64,000 bases of DNA from Nematostella vectensis (lineage: Eukaryota > Cnidaria > Anthozoa > Actiniaria > Edwardsiidae), in contig NC_064041.1 in the NCBI RefSeq assembly GCF_932526225.1, positions 5,266,046 to 5,330,045 on the forward strand, given 5' to 3'. Position numbers and translations under genes: made by a program. A model generated the notes under the pieces. That model was given only the letters and a program-made list of their open reading frames with translations, searched no databases and was not told the origin of the DNA. Shown here one piece after another: positions 1 through 11,510 of this stretch (position 1 is the stretch's first letter; each line of letters begins with the position of its first letter).

Positions 1-109
1 GGCCCTCTCACCCAAATTGGAGCTCAAAATTTCGGAGCCCCTCCATAATATAGCAGCAACCCCTCCCCGCTTATTAATAACTGCCTAACCTCCTATCTTC
101 AATCTTTAG

Positions 110-3100
110 TGCCTTCAGTTCCCAAATGCCTTCAACCCACCATTCCTAACGGACACGTAAGCTTTCGCCGGGGGCGCCGTAACAGATTCGTTGCAAAATA
201 CACATGCAAACGAGGCTACAAGCTTATAGGAGAAGAAAGAAGAACCTGCAAAAACGGACGATGGCGCCCTCCCGCAGTACCATCTTGCAAAAAAGGTAAC
301 TTCCGGCAATGCTGATACAAATATAACAAGTTAACAAAAACAAAAGAGCAACGATTAATTCAGTCATTGCAACTACTATAGCGGATTTTGAGGGTCAGTA
401 CGCAGCTCTTACAAGCTGCAATTTGATTGTGCAAATGAACAATATCCGCACCTCGACACAAAGAACGAGAAGAATAGAGACAAAAGAACTCCTTTGTAGA
501 ACAAAGATAATAGGAGACAAAGCAGCTGCGTACTTACTCGATTTTGAAAGCGTCTACCACCTAAAATGACTGTTTTTGTTAGAAATGTTTCGTGGATTCA
601 TTATTGTTTTACACCGACAAAGAATTTGCATAAAAGGTTTCATATAGCTTAGGGATAATTCATAAAAACTATACCAAAGCCAACTTGAAAAAGAAACTCG
701 AGATGGAGACCTTCAACAAGCAATGATTCTAATGAATGTGATGTTTACTGTCAGCAATGCACTTTGTATCATACCCTCGGGTAGTTGACAGGTTCTCATG
801 GTCGGTTTAAGTGTTTACGTGATTCAGCTTTGTTGGCTCTAGCAAATCAGTTTTTTTTCTTCTGGTTTTCCGTCTTTTCTTTCTTTCACAAAAATGTCGC
901 TGATTTGTTCGTTTATTTGTTATTCCTCGTTCATTAAGTATATTATTTTGGGTGTCATCAGAGAGATGTTCTAAGGAATGTAAGCGGCTGACGACTCCTG
1001 CGCATGCCTTAATGGGGGGCAGTTCAAGGAACGTGGGCTCACTTGTTCGGTTCGTATGCGTCTCGGGCTACGTGCTGATTGGCCAAGAGTTTCTGAAGTG
1101 CGGATGCAATGGACAATGGGACTCGCGTGTGCCGAAGTGCGTTAAAAAGGGTAAGCGGCAATTTCTTTTTACTTTTTTTAATTAGCCGTCATCTCAAATT
1201 AGCCACCTTTTGAAAAGCTTTACACTATACCTGATATCTTGGTTGTGCTAGATATTGTTATGGTATATTTCTAGATCCTTTAGCGGACCTCAGACGGGCA
1301 GCTGATGGACTCCGTATGCACTTTATCAACAAACTCGAACTTCTGACGACAGATAGCCGAGTACGTTCCGGACTATCTTCGGGAGCCGCCGGATTAGACT
1401 TGGTTTTTGTTTTCGACAGCTCGGCAAGTGTCGGCGAGGACAATTTCCGTAAAGGCATCCAATTCGCCCGGACAATTATCGATGAGTTTGGAATCTCGGC
1501 AACGCCTTCCGGTACTCGGGTAGCAGTGATAGTTTTCAGTGACGCAGCGCAGGTAATTTTTAACCTGAAGTCCAATCGGATTGTGGATAAAGAAGAGGCC
1601 GTTAGGAGACTAGGTATGATATGTTGGTTGGTTATTGTTTATCTATTTATTTATATCTTCATGGTTATCTCTTGACCCTTTTATAGTTTGTCTTGTTTAC
1701 TTCATCTTTTGGAAAAGTGCGTAGGATGTCATATGGTCGTCTTTATCAAGAATAAATATTGTATATATTTTAACATAATTCAGTACACTTCATTTCCTTT
1801 AAGCACAAAAGATGCCATATGCACGTGCGTTTTAGAACAGAATGTAAAGTAAGTTCATAGCGTGATGATGACGACATCACTGCTGTAGAAACGCGAAAAT
1901 TCCGAAGAGACGCTAGCGTTAAGATTTTTCATTCTACATCTCAGCGAGCTGTGCGTGGCGTATCCGTATAAGACTTAGGTCTTAAGGCCTAGGAACCGGG
2001 TTATTGCTCCCCCATTAATGCGCGGGTACCTCAAGTTCCTTTGTGTACAGTTCGCTAGATGGCGGTGTTGGGGCCGCAATCTCAAGCCTAGCCGTAGAGC
2101 ATTAGCATAAGCGCTTGTCTGGAAGTATGGTCTATTATTTCTCATATCATCTGACTGGATCAGGTTCGATCCTCCGTCAATGTGCTTGATTTTTTTCCCC
2201 TTTTTTTGGTAATTTTTCGGGACTTTCTGTTTTCGCAGTGGCTAAATGCCCGTCAGTCGGGAAAGGTCCTCGATGGACTTAATGCCCGACAGTTTCCAAT
2301 TTATTCAAAAAAGCCAATAAATTGTCTGACTAGTGAGTTCAAATTATCCTATATTTGTTTAAAAAGTGCAAGCGATACTGAATTCAGGCCATGGGGGAGG
2401 GGGGGGGGTCACAAAGCCCACCCTACTTATAAGACGAGACGAGTTCGACTTAGGTTGACCCCTCCGTTGGTAGTTAAAAAAGACTGTTAATTTTATGTGT
2501 GTATTTGGATAGAAAAAGTTTCTAGATGGATCTAGTGACCTATTACCAGAGCTAAGGAAGCCGATTTGAGCTAATTCATCCACGGTCAGTGGATAACTAA
2601 TCTGGACCCCGCCCTGCATTTTTCGCTAGACACGCCCATGTAATGCGCAGTAGCGGATCTAGGGGAAGGGTCTAAACCCCCCTTTAAGCTGCCAGAAAGC
2701 CATATGTAACAAAAGAATTTACCCCCTCCCCCCTTTGTCACAGAGCCACCCCCCCCCTTTAGCGATAAGAGAGATCCGCCCCTATGCGAGCCCAAATGAC
2801 TGGTTCTGATTTTGGCAGAGAATCTACAGTTCCAAGGCGGAGGGACGGCTACCAAGTTAGCGCTTCAAGCGGTTATTGACACGGTAACCCCCGAGCTGCG
2901 AAACAACAGCAAGAAAGCGCTCTTCCTTATCACAGATGGGAAGTCAAACAAAGGGGGGAGCCCGGACAGACCAGCTAAGGTACAAACAGTCTGTAACCGT
3001 CGTAACCCGTACCCTGCACGGGTTGTGGGCGGAGACCCGTACCTGTGGGTCCCTGCACCCATTACGACCAGGGGCGCATCCAGAGGGATGGGAGAAGGAA

Positions 3101-6100
3101 GGGGGGGTGTGGGTGGCGACCCGTACCTGGGGGTCCTTGCACCCATTACGACCAGGGGCGCATCCAGAGGGATGGGAGAAGGGGGGGGGGGGTGTGGGTG
3201 AAGACCCGTACCTGGGGGTCCTTGCACCGAATACGACCAGGGGCGCATCCAGAGGGATGGGGGAAGGGGGGGGGGTGGGTGGCGACCCGTACCTGGGGGT
3301 CCTTGCACCCATTACGACCAGGGGCGCATCCAGAGGGATGGGAGAAGGGGTGTGGGGTGGATGGAGACCCGTACCTGGGGGGTCCTTGCACCGAATACGA
3401 CCAGGGGCGCATCCAGAGGGATGGGAGAAGGGGGGGGGGGGGGTGTGGGTGGAGACCCGTACCTGGGGGTCCTTGCACCGAATACGACCAGGGGCGCATC
3501 CAGAGGGATGGGAGAAGGGGGGGGTTGTGGGTGGCGACCCGTACCTGGGGGTCCTTGCACCCATTACGACCAGTAGCGCATCCAGAGGGATGGGAGAAGG
3601 GGTGGGGGGTGGGTGGAGACCCGTACCTGGGGGGTCCTTGCCCCGAATACGACCAGGGGCGCATCCAGAGGGATGGGAGAAGGGGGGGGGGTGTGGGTGG
3701 AGACCCGTACCTGGGGGTCCTTGCACCTAATACGACCAGGGGCGCATCCAGAGGGATGGGAGAAGGGGGGGGGGGTGTGGGTGTCGACCCGTACCTGGGG
3801 GTCCTTGCACCCAATACGACCAGGGGCGCATCCAGAGGGATGGGAGAAGGGGTGGGGGGTGGGTGGAGACCCGTACCTGGGGGGTCCTTGCACCGAATAC
3901 GACCAGGGGCGCATCCAGAGGGATGGGAGAAGGGGGGGGGGTGTGGGTGGAGACCCGTACCTGGGGGTCCTTGCACCTAATACGACCAGGGGCGCATCCA
4001 GAGGGATGGGAGAAGGGGGGGTGTGGGTGTCGACCCGTACCTGGGGGTCCTTGCACCCACTACGACCAGGGGCGCATCCAGAGGGATGGGAGAAGGGGGG
4101 GGTGTGGGCGGAGACCCGTACCTGTGGGTCCCTGCACCCATTACGACCAGGGGCGCATCCAGAGGGATGGGAGAAGGGGGGGGGGGTGTGTGGGTGGCGA
4201 CCCGTACCTGGGGGTCCTTGCACCCATTATGACCAGGGGAGCATCCAGAGGGATGGGGGGGGGGTGGTTTGGGGGTTGTGGGGTGGAGTTGTGGCTGGCG
4301 TGGCGTTCAAATTTACATGCAAAATTTTAAGGATAATCAAGAGATAATCCAGTTAACACAAAGTTATAACCTAAGATCAGGCTGCTAAATGACTTCTTTC
4401 CTCACACGAGGTGACGAGGAAGAGTCTTCAACACCAGAAAAGGAAACCAAAAAGATTCTATTAACAGCATGTTTTACATCTTCCACAGCCTCACCACTAA
4501 GGGCCTATCATGGGTATAGATAATGAATACCTTTATAAACTGAATTTTCGCGACGTCAAAATTTCGCGATTTTGAAATTTTCAATTAAACAAATTAAATT
4601 ATTAAAATGTGGTTTAATCATCAACTGTAACAAATGCGTGGGCTAAAATTAGTTTCACAAAAATTGAATTGAACAACTCAACCCTTTACGGCACTTTATG
4701 TATATTTTAGGGAACAAATAGACAAGGGGTCTCTAAAAAGCTTACTGAAGGGCTAATACTGCATCCTAAGGCTTCGGCACATCCCAATTTACGCGAAAAA
4801 CACAAAATTCGCGAAATTAAAAAGACGCGAAAATAAAGTTTAATAAGGTAATATATTTTGTCATCTAAGGTGTTACGAGCTGGATTTAACTTTGAGATCT
4901 TCGCAATTGGAGTATCCGACAGTGTGGATAAAGACGAGCTGAAAAGCATCGCGTCTGAACCATTCCGTACACACGTGTACCAGATAAAGGACTACGCGAC
5001 ACTCGTCAAACTGAAGGAGCTGATCACCACCAAGGGCACAGGTAACCCATCACTACACAGGTAGACCGACACATCACATGGGTAATCAAACACGGACTAA
5101 CCAAACACATTACACAGGTAGCTCAACACACCGGTAGCCAAACACATCATACAAGTAACCCAACACGTCACACAGGTAACCAAATACATCACACAGGTGG
5201 CCCAACACACCTTGAAGGTAAACCAACACATCACACAGATAACCCAACACATCACACAGGTAACCCAACACAAAATGAAGGTAACCCAGCACATCACACA
5301 TGTCAAAACGCGGTCACTTCCATATAAGCAAACTAATGTATTCCTTATTTGGAAAAACTGCATGATTCTTGTCATTTTAAGGTTTACGTACCGCAGGTGC
5401 TTCTTAAATTTTATGACTTGTTATCAGAAAAGAAAAACAATTACTGTGACCATCTTTAGTCAATGGAGAAAGTTTTGGAAAAGAATCTAAGATTCCTTGG
5501 TACCAGACCCGCAAAACGACAACGTTTTCTTCATTTGACCCAACAGATCACACAGGTAACCAAACAGATCACAAGTAACCCAACACACTAAACAGCTAAC
5601 CCAACACACAAATACCCTAGCACATCGGTAACCAAACACATCAAACAGGTAACACAGCACATAACACAGGTAGCCCAACAATCACACAGGCAACCCAACA
5701 CATCACACAGGAAACAAATCACACCACACATGTAACGCAGCACATCACGGAGGCGTTTCACCGGCCAATAGGTGCAATTTTGAAAACTTAAGCGAATATA
5801 TAAGGCTATTATTATTTTCTATTTTTTATCTATTTCCATCACAAACTATTGATACTAGATCTTTTATTTATTAACCCACTCTAATTCACTCGTGGATATT
5901 AATCTTGTCCTTCTCCCCCAGACTATGATGAGTGCGGAGTAGCGGGCGACACACAGCTTCGAGACTCAAGCGACAAAAGGTTCCGTATCGTTGGTGGCCG
6001 TGAGGCCAAGGCGGGGGCCTGGCCCTGGTTAGCTGCTATTTACGTCAAAGGCTCTTTCCGCTGTGGTGGCGCGTTGATCGCGAGGGACTGGGTAGTAACT

Positions 6101-9100
6101 GCCGCACACTGCTTCTACTACGACGGCAAGATCGTCCCATCAGATATATTGGTCAGACTAGGTATGTGACGTCGTGGCTAAGATACGTATATATGACGTC
6201 ATGGTCAGACTGATGTATCTTGTGACGTCATTGTTTGGAGTATGTATGTACAGTATATATTACGTCATTGTCAGACAAGGGTCTCGTTGGAGTCGGGGAT
6301 GGGATGTTTCATTATGGAAGTTACAGTATATAAATCTCAACAAAGTTTAACTGTCTGTTTGTTATACTGTCTGCGTTACTATAGCGGATAACGATTAAGA
6401 CCAGCGTAAAGTAATTATTGTTTCGTTGAAATTCTTTACGATAAACAGACAATGGAACATGCATCCTTGATGAAAGCAACCTTCCCTTCGTAGGTGAACA
6501 CGACCGAACTCTTGAAGAAGGCAGCGAGCAAAATGTGCGTGCTAGCAACCTCGTATTGCACCCCCTGGCTAACAAAAACGGACTGGACTTTGATGTAGCT
6601 TTGATCCAGCTGAAAGGGGGGGTCAAGCTGACCGCGTATGTCCGCACAGTGTGTCTTCCTCAGCCTACAGACGCCATCTTGGTTCGACCCGGCAGTGTCG
6701 GGATCGTGGCAGGGTGGGGGTCAACCCAAAAGGTTGGTATTAATCAATGAAGCATCCCCATCACGACCCTCTTAGACAGATATGCAATATTACTTCAACT
6801 CGACAGTGTCGGAATGGTATCAGGGTAGGGGTAAGGTTGGTATTAATCAATGAAGCATCCCCATCACGACCCTCTTAGACAGATATGCAATATTACTTCA
6901 ACTCGACAGTGTCGGAATGGTATCAGGGTAGGGGTAAGGTTTGTATTAATCAATGAAGCATCCCCATCACGACCCTCTTAGACAGATATGCAATATTACT
7001 TCAACTCGACAGTGTCGGAATGGTATCAGGGTAGGGGTAAGGTTGGTATTAATCAATGAAGCATCCCCATCACGACCCTCTTAGACAGATATGCAATATT
7101 ACTTCAACTCGACAGTGTCGGAATGGTATCAGGGTAGGGGTAAGGTTGGTATGGTATCAGGGTAGGGGTAAGGTTGGTATTAATCAATGAAGCATCCCCA
7201 TCACGACCCTCTTAGACAGATATGCAATATTACTTCAACTCGACAGTGTCGGAATGGTACCAGGGTAGGGGAAAGGTTGGTATTAATCAATGAAGCATCC
7301 CCATCAGGACCCTCTTAGACAGATATGCAATATTACTTCAACTCGACAGTGTCGGAATGGTATCAGGGTAGTGGTAAGTTTGGTATTAATCAATGAAGCA
7401 TCCCCATCACGATCCTCTTAGACAGATATGCAATATTACTTCAACTCGACAGTGTCGGAATGGTATCAGGGTAGGGGTAAGGTTGGTATTAATCAATGAA
7501 GCATCCCCATCACGACCCTCTTAGACAGATATGCAATATTACTTCAACTCGACGGTGTCGGAATGGTATCAGGGTAGGGGTAAGGTTGGTATTAATCAAT
7601 GAAGCATCCCCATCACGACCCTCTTAGACAGATATGCAATATTACTTCAACTCGACAGTGTCGGAATGGTATCAGGGTAGTGGTAAGTTTGGTATTAATC
7701 AATGAAGCATCCCCATCACGACCCTCTTAGACAGATATGCAATATTACTTCAACTCGACAGTGTTGGAATGGTATCAGGGTAGGGGTAAGGTTGGTATGG
7801 TATCAGGGTAGGGGTAAGGTTGGTATGGTATCAGGGTAGGGGTAAGGTTGGTATTAATCAATGAAGCATCCCCATCACGACCCTCTTAGACAGATATGCA
7901 ATATTCAACTCGACAGTGTCGGAATGGTACCAGGGTAGGGGAAAGGTTGGTATTAATCAATGAAGCATCCCCATCACGACCCTCTTAGACAGATATGCAA
8001 TATTACTTCAACTCGACAGTGTCGGAATGGTATCAGGGTAGGGGTAAGGTTGGTATGGTATCAGGGTAGGGGTAAGGTTGGTATTGTAAGGGGTAAGGTT
8101 GGTATTGTATCGTTCTCAGTTTGAATATAATTCATACATAATCAATGATTCCTAGTCGATAAAAATGTTTGAATATGTCATAACTGTCCATACTTCTGGT
8201 TCCTATTTTTGAAAGTATTATTTTAACACAAACTTCTATCCCCTCTCCCTAGGGGAATGCATCGGTTCGGAGTGGCCCCCCTTATCTTGTAACAGAAACA
8301 CTATGAAACAAGCTAAAATTATATCCCCTCTCCCCAGGGGGATGCATTGTTTCGGAGTGGCCCCCCTTATCCTGTAACAGAAATACTATGAAACAAGCTA
8401 AACTTATATCCCCTCTGCCTAGGGGGATGCATCGGTTCGGAGTGGCCACCCTTATCCTGTAACAGAAACACTTTGAAACAAGCTAAAATTATATCCCCTC
8501 TCCCCAGGGGGATGCATCGGTTCGGAGTGCCCCCCCTTATCTTGTAACAGAAACACTATAAAACAAGCTAAACTTATATCCCCTCTCCCCAGGGGGATGC
8601 ATCGGTGCGGAGTGGCCCCCCTTATCTTGTAACAGAAACACTATGAAACAAGCTAAAATTATATCCCTTCTCTCCAGGGGGATGCATCGGTTCGGAGTGG
8701 CCCCCCTTATCCTGTGTTAAAGCAGGTCCAGCTCCCGTTCGTATCCCATCGCGTCTGTCAGGTAAATCACACGAATGCCATCACCAAACGAATGAGATGT
8801 GCTGGTGACGTCATGGGCGAGAGAGACGCCTGCAAGGGGGACAGCGGTTCGCCTATAGTGGTAGGTGTCATGCGCGAATTTTCCTTCAGACAATACAAAA
8901 ACATGGTTTAATGAATTTTAACTTTCGAAGTTTCCCCATATCAATGTTTTGAAAACCGTCGTTTTTTTACCTCGCTCGGTAAATAGGACATTACATTAGG
9001 ACATTAATACCATATTTGGATTTCCGCCTAAATTATTTTTCGCTTTTTTATGGCTCTAGAACTGTTTACGTCGAGAATTTTCACGTAAACTTGCAGGAAT

Positions 9101-9555
9101 ATGTGTTTGTTACGATTTTGCAGGCAGACATTTTGAAAGAGGCCCAGGCCCTAGCAATTCTAGAGCATCTCAGGTTTTCCGCGCGCTCGCCCCAGGCTCT
9201 TTTAGACCATTTAGGTATAAGACTGCCATTGATATTAGATAGAAAATTACCGCTTTTTTTAATTAATCTGTTGCATAATCATACCTATACCACAGCTGAA
9301 TCCTTAAGTGGATGATCATGAAAATGTAATTATATCATAATTTATGATCTAGCGTTGAAGTCTCTCAACGTTTTTCGTCCTTTTCTTCCTCTTTAGGTCA
9401 AAAGGACCGATGGTAGCTGGTCAGCGGTAGGCTTGTCAAGCTGGGGGGAGGGGTGCGCGCAAAAAGGCAAATTCGGAGTATACGCTGACCTACTGAGCGC
9501 GGAGTACGACTTATGGATAACACGAACCGCAGGGCTGGTGAGGCCTGGTTCCTAG
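110..9555 (+). CDS. Complement factor B-like CCP-CCP-VWA-trypsin serine protease (5' end outside window)
   Basis: Nine exons: 110-295, 962-1150, 1275-1613, 2819-2979, 4870-5041, 5922-6161, 6494-6732, 8678-8860 and 9397-9555. All have AG/GT borders and their phases join into 621 codons plus TAG. Exons 1 and 2 each encode a sushi/CCP module with paired Cys and a closing Trp. Exons 3-5 encode a VWA domain with a complete MIDAS: DSSAS near 1415, the Thr of GGGTATK, and the Asp of LITDGKS. Exons 6-9 encode a trypsin domain with activation site RIVGG, His in TAAHC (codon 6107), Asp in DFDVAL (6592), Ser in GDSGSP (8843) and Asp189 in DACKGDS. CCP+VWA+protease is the factor B/C2 architecture, known for secreted C3 convertase subunits. 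Unlike vertebrate factor B it keeps a canonical cleavage site and Asp189, so it may be activated like an ordinary trypsin zymogen. More CCPs and the signal peptide probably lie upstream. A VWA-bearing clotting-type protease is the alternative. Confidence 0.85.
2652..2785. mobile_element. Short MITE-like element with GGATCT/AGATCC ends
   Basis: The left end reads AGCGGATCTAGGGG and the right end AGAGATCCGCCCCTA, which pair as imperfect inverted repeats around a C/G-rich core. It sits about 30 bp before the acceptor of the exon at 2819. There is no coding capacity. The CAGGGGCGGATC-type end resembles hAT-derived MITE termini; that assignment is inference. Confidence 0.4.
3003..4262. repeat. G-rich minisatellite, unit about 83 bp, about 15 copies
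   Basis: A tandem array in the intron between the exons ending at 2979 and starting at 4870 of the factor B-like gene. Each unit has the blocks ACCCGTACCTGGGGGTCC, TTGCACCCATTACGACC, AGGGGCGCATCCAGAGGGAT and a variable G run of 6-12 bases. G-run length is the main source of unit-length change. Several frames on both strands stay open over hundreds of bases, which produces long spurious ORFs. The CAGGGGCGCATCCAG block looks like a hAT/MITE terminus, so the array may have grown from a transposon end. No copy of a host splice site was found in the unit. Confidence 0.9.
5025..5765 (+). repeat. 21-bp minisatellite built on the 5' splice site at 5041
   Basis: The exon ends GGGCACAG|GTAACCCATCAC. 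The intron then repeats a unit of the form GTAACCCAACACATCACACAG about 13 times to about 5300, and again, more degraded, from about 5535 to 5765. The junction CACAG|GTAACCCA is therefore copied in most units, each looking like a usable donor. A non-repetitive 220-bp stretch separates the two blocks. Units vary from about 16 to 35 bp. Confidence 0.85.
6140..6290 (+). repeat. Degenerate repeats of the donor region at 6161 with TGACGTCA motifs
   Basis: The exon end TTGGTCAGACTAG|GTATGTGACGTC is echoed by ATGGTCAGACTGATGTATC and TTGTGACGTCATTG downstream, and again by ATTGTCAGACAAGG. These are two or three decayed copies of the exon end plus intron start. The repeated TGACGTC/TACGTCA strings match the CRE core, but here they are best explained as by-products of the repeat. 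Confidence 0.5.
6690..8110 (+). repeat. About 103-bp minisatellite derived from the exon end and donor at 6732
   Basis: Twelve or so copies of a unit that runs from the donor-like GTTGGTATTAATCAATG through ATCCCCATCACGACC to GACAGTGTCGGAATGG and TATCAGGGTAGGGGTAAG. The last part matches the coding end of the exon (GGCAGTGTCGGGATCGTGG, CAGGGTGGGGGTCA...AAG|GTTGGTATT), so each unit holds a mutated copy of about 45 exon bases, the donor and the first about 60 intron bases. Near 7140, 7790 and 8040 a shorter sub-unit (TATGGTATCAGGGTAGGGG) is amplified on its own. Near-identity of most units suggests recent homogenisation. Confidence 0.9.
8235..8677 (+). repeat. 85-bp repeat copying the 3' splice site and exon start at 8678
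   Basis: Five near-identical 85-bp copies precede the real exon, which forms the sixth. Each has the pyrimidine tract ATATCCCCTCTCCCCAG, then GGGGATGCATCGGTTCGG and AGTGGCCCCCCTTATC, which is the 5' end of the protease exon. The decoys diverge after TTATC(C/T)TGT and run into AACAGAAACACTATGAAA, so translation from a decoy acceptor meets an in-frame TGA. Only the last copy continues into GTGTTAAAGCAGGTCCAG. Confidence 0.9.
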
Positions 9556-9760
9556 TACGAGAGAACTGGGTCTTGGCAAAGTGGACTAGGTTCTATTGAG
9601 AATGGACTGGGCCCTAGCAAGAGTAGTCTGTTAAGTTCTAGCCCTCTTATAAGAGGACTAAGGGACTTGGTCCTAAATTGGCTTGGGTCCTGCAAGGGTG
9701 TGGACTAAGAGGCCTGGGTCTAGGAGGGCCCAGAGGCCTGGGTCCTAGTTTATATAACTG
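9540..9760 (+). repeat. 3' UTR with degenerate repeats of the stop-codon region
   Basis: The coding end GAGGCCTGGTTCCTAG is followed by GAGGCCTGGGTCTAGG, GAGGCCTGGGTCCTAG and looser copies with CTAG/GGTCCTA cores over about 200 bp. No further coding exon is apparent. Confidence 0.5.
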
Positions 9761-10316
9761 TATACACTATAAATTTAGCACCTTACATGAGCAAGAAGAA
9801 GCTTGAAGTCTTGGCATCCATGACTACTTAGAATTGCCTTAAAAAATGAAACCAGTGATCGAAGTGCGTGGTTTCCTGATATCTAAATTTGCTGTCCATT
9901 TTAAAGAAGATTGTACTCAAGGTCATTATTTACTTGTTTGTTTAAAGCTTAGCTTAACAAGCAGAGTAGAACTCATAACACACATAAACGGGGCAGGTTG
10001 GGTGATAAGTGTTTTGTCCGTTTTATACGAAATCCTTGGTAACTCGAGGTGATTTTAGACGAGTAAAGGCCTAAAGATAATGCCCTGTATTTACGAGTAT
10101 CCTTCCAATGAGCATCCCGTTTAGGCGAATTCTACAAAGTATTTCCTCTACATAACCCAGCACTTGCGGTACATCTATTCGTGAAGTGAAACCGCGAATA
10201 ATGGGGATTTGTATTGAATGTTTGTTCCGACCAATCACACGCGAAATATTAAAACAGTTTTATAGGATGTCTCATTAAGTCTCGTGTCTAACTTGGCTTG
10301 TGTTTCGTCAGAGAAC

Positions 10317-10322
10317 AATAAA
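10317..10322 (+). terminator. Putative polyadenylation signal AATAAA of the factor B-like gene
   Basis: An AATAAA hexamer about 760 bases after the TAG at 9555, on the same strand. The 3' UTR length is inferred only. Confidence 0.3.
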
Positions 10323-10483
10323 CATCCCATACCATATTTAAGGAGCTCTCGGTTTTACTTTTTGCGCTGTAATCTTATAACGACTTTTAAGTCACATTTA
10401 AAAAAATGTGTAACATGTTGAAAGAAGTTCACCATCGTTACGGAAAGAAAAACCTTTACTATAGCCTCGAGCCCGGCCAGAAG

Positions 10484-10520
10484 ATGGCGACCACGACTAG
10501 GCATAGTTCAAAAACACCGG
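10484..10520 (+). other. Possible first coding exon or promoter-proximal exon of an unidentified gene
   Basis: AAGATGGCGACC is a strong start context of the type common in first exons, followed by codons for MATTTRHSSKTPG and a plausible donor CCGG|GTAAAC at 10521. No downstream + strand exon could be linked to it, so it stays speculative. The rest of 9760-11120 shows AT-rich sequence without a recognisable gene. Confidence 0.2.
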
Positions 10521-11122
10521 GTAAACGCCTGAGAGTAGGCTACCTTTACTGTAATATAAAAATATTATTGCTCTAGTGACAAACATGATTTGTCTACACA
10601 GTGGTAAATAGAATATGTTAGATAGATAGCTCTAGACATAACAGCAATTTTTTCATACAAACAGCAGTCCTTTACTTATTCGTCATTATTCAGAGTCTCT
10701 CAGTTCTTTGATGGGAGAACTGCTGTTATTATCATGGTAACACCCCTTAGATGATACCTATACTGCCCTTCCATTAATACTTAATAATTAATTTAAACTT
10801 CGCACTTTGGGTGTCATCAGCGGTTACCGTGCACATAATTTTGGGCATCATAACAACGGGAGTCATCAATTCTGCACTTAGCTGGTTATACGGTTTATTA
10901 TTTTTCTCTGGAAAGGTATTTTCTTGACCTTATTCTCTAAAGATGATATCAGCATTCGTCTAAGGTTGCATTTTTTGGTCAGCAGTTCTGCCTTCAGATG
11001 GAGGTATATCATCATTGGCAGGCCTTCTCGTCTATTCCACACTTGTCAACAGTGCTTCTCGACCACACACACCACAGGGCCGACTAGTGCTCCTTGGACA
11101 TTTCACCAAATCTCCTTGGATC

Positions 11123-11288
11123 CAGGGGCGTACCCAGGATTGGCTGATGGGGGGTGCGCAGTCATAGGAATCATATGGAAAAAGCATACTATTTGAAGAT
11201 TCCGTAATAAGAAATTACAACTTTTTGGCCGCCAAGGGGGATGCGCGCGCCCACCCTGGGCACCCCCCCCCCTGTGTACGCGCCTAGG
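11123..11288. mobile_element. hAT-like MITE, about 166 bp
   Basis: Ends CAGGGGCGTACCCAGG and CCTGTGTACGCGCCTAGG are imperfect inverted repeats. GGATC lies at both borders (11118 and 11287), a possible partial target duplication. The interior holds no open frame of note. The CAGGGGCGTA start is typical of hAT-derived MITEs; the superfamily call is inference. Confidence 0.55.
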
Positions 11289-11510
11289 ATCGATATTTTC
11301 TGTTCTAGACTTCTCAATAGTCTTTCATCTAGCCTTACACGGGACCTTCAACTTGTCGCCGTTTCTTCTCGTCTTACACGGAGGCTTGTCTTCTCCCCAG
11401 GCCTCTCTTGGTGCTCAGAGGCTACCAATACTGCCGTAATCATATGCAGGTCTAGCGGGACACTTGATCCAGGTCTCAAAACCTTTGCACTTGCTGCTAG
11501 AAGTAAATAA

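Noticed and set aside
2085-2185. tRNA-like B box GGTTCGATCC near 2164
   Set aside because: No matching A box, acceptor stem or cloverleaf could be formed; at best a SINE remnant.
2936-4347. Overlapping Gly/Pro/Arg-rich frames on both strands
   Set aside because: By-products of the G-rich 83-bp array; no start context, splice borders or family resemblance.
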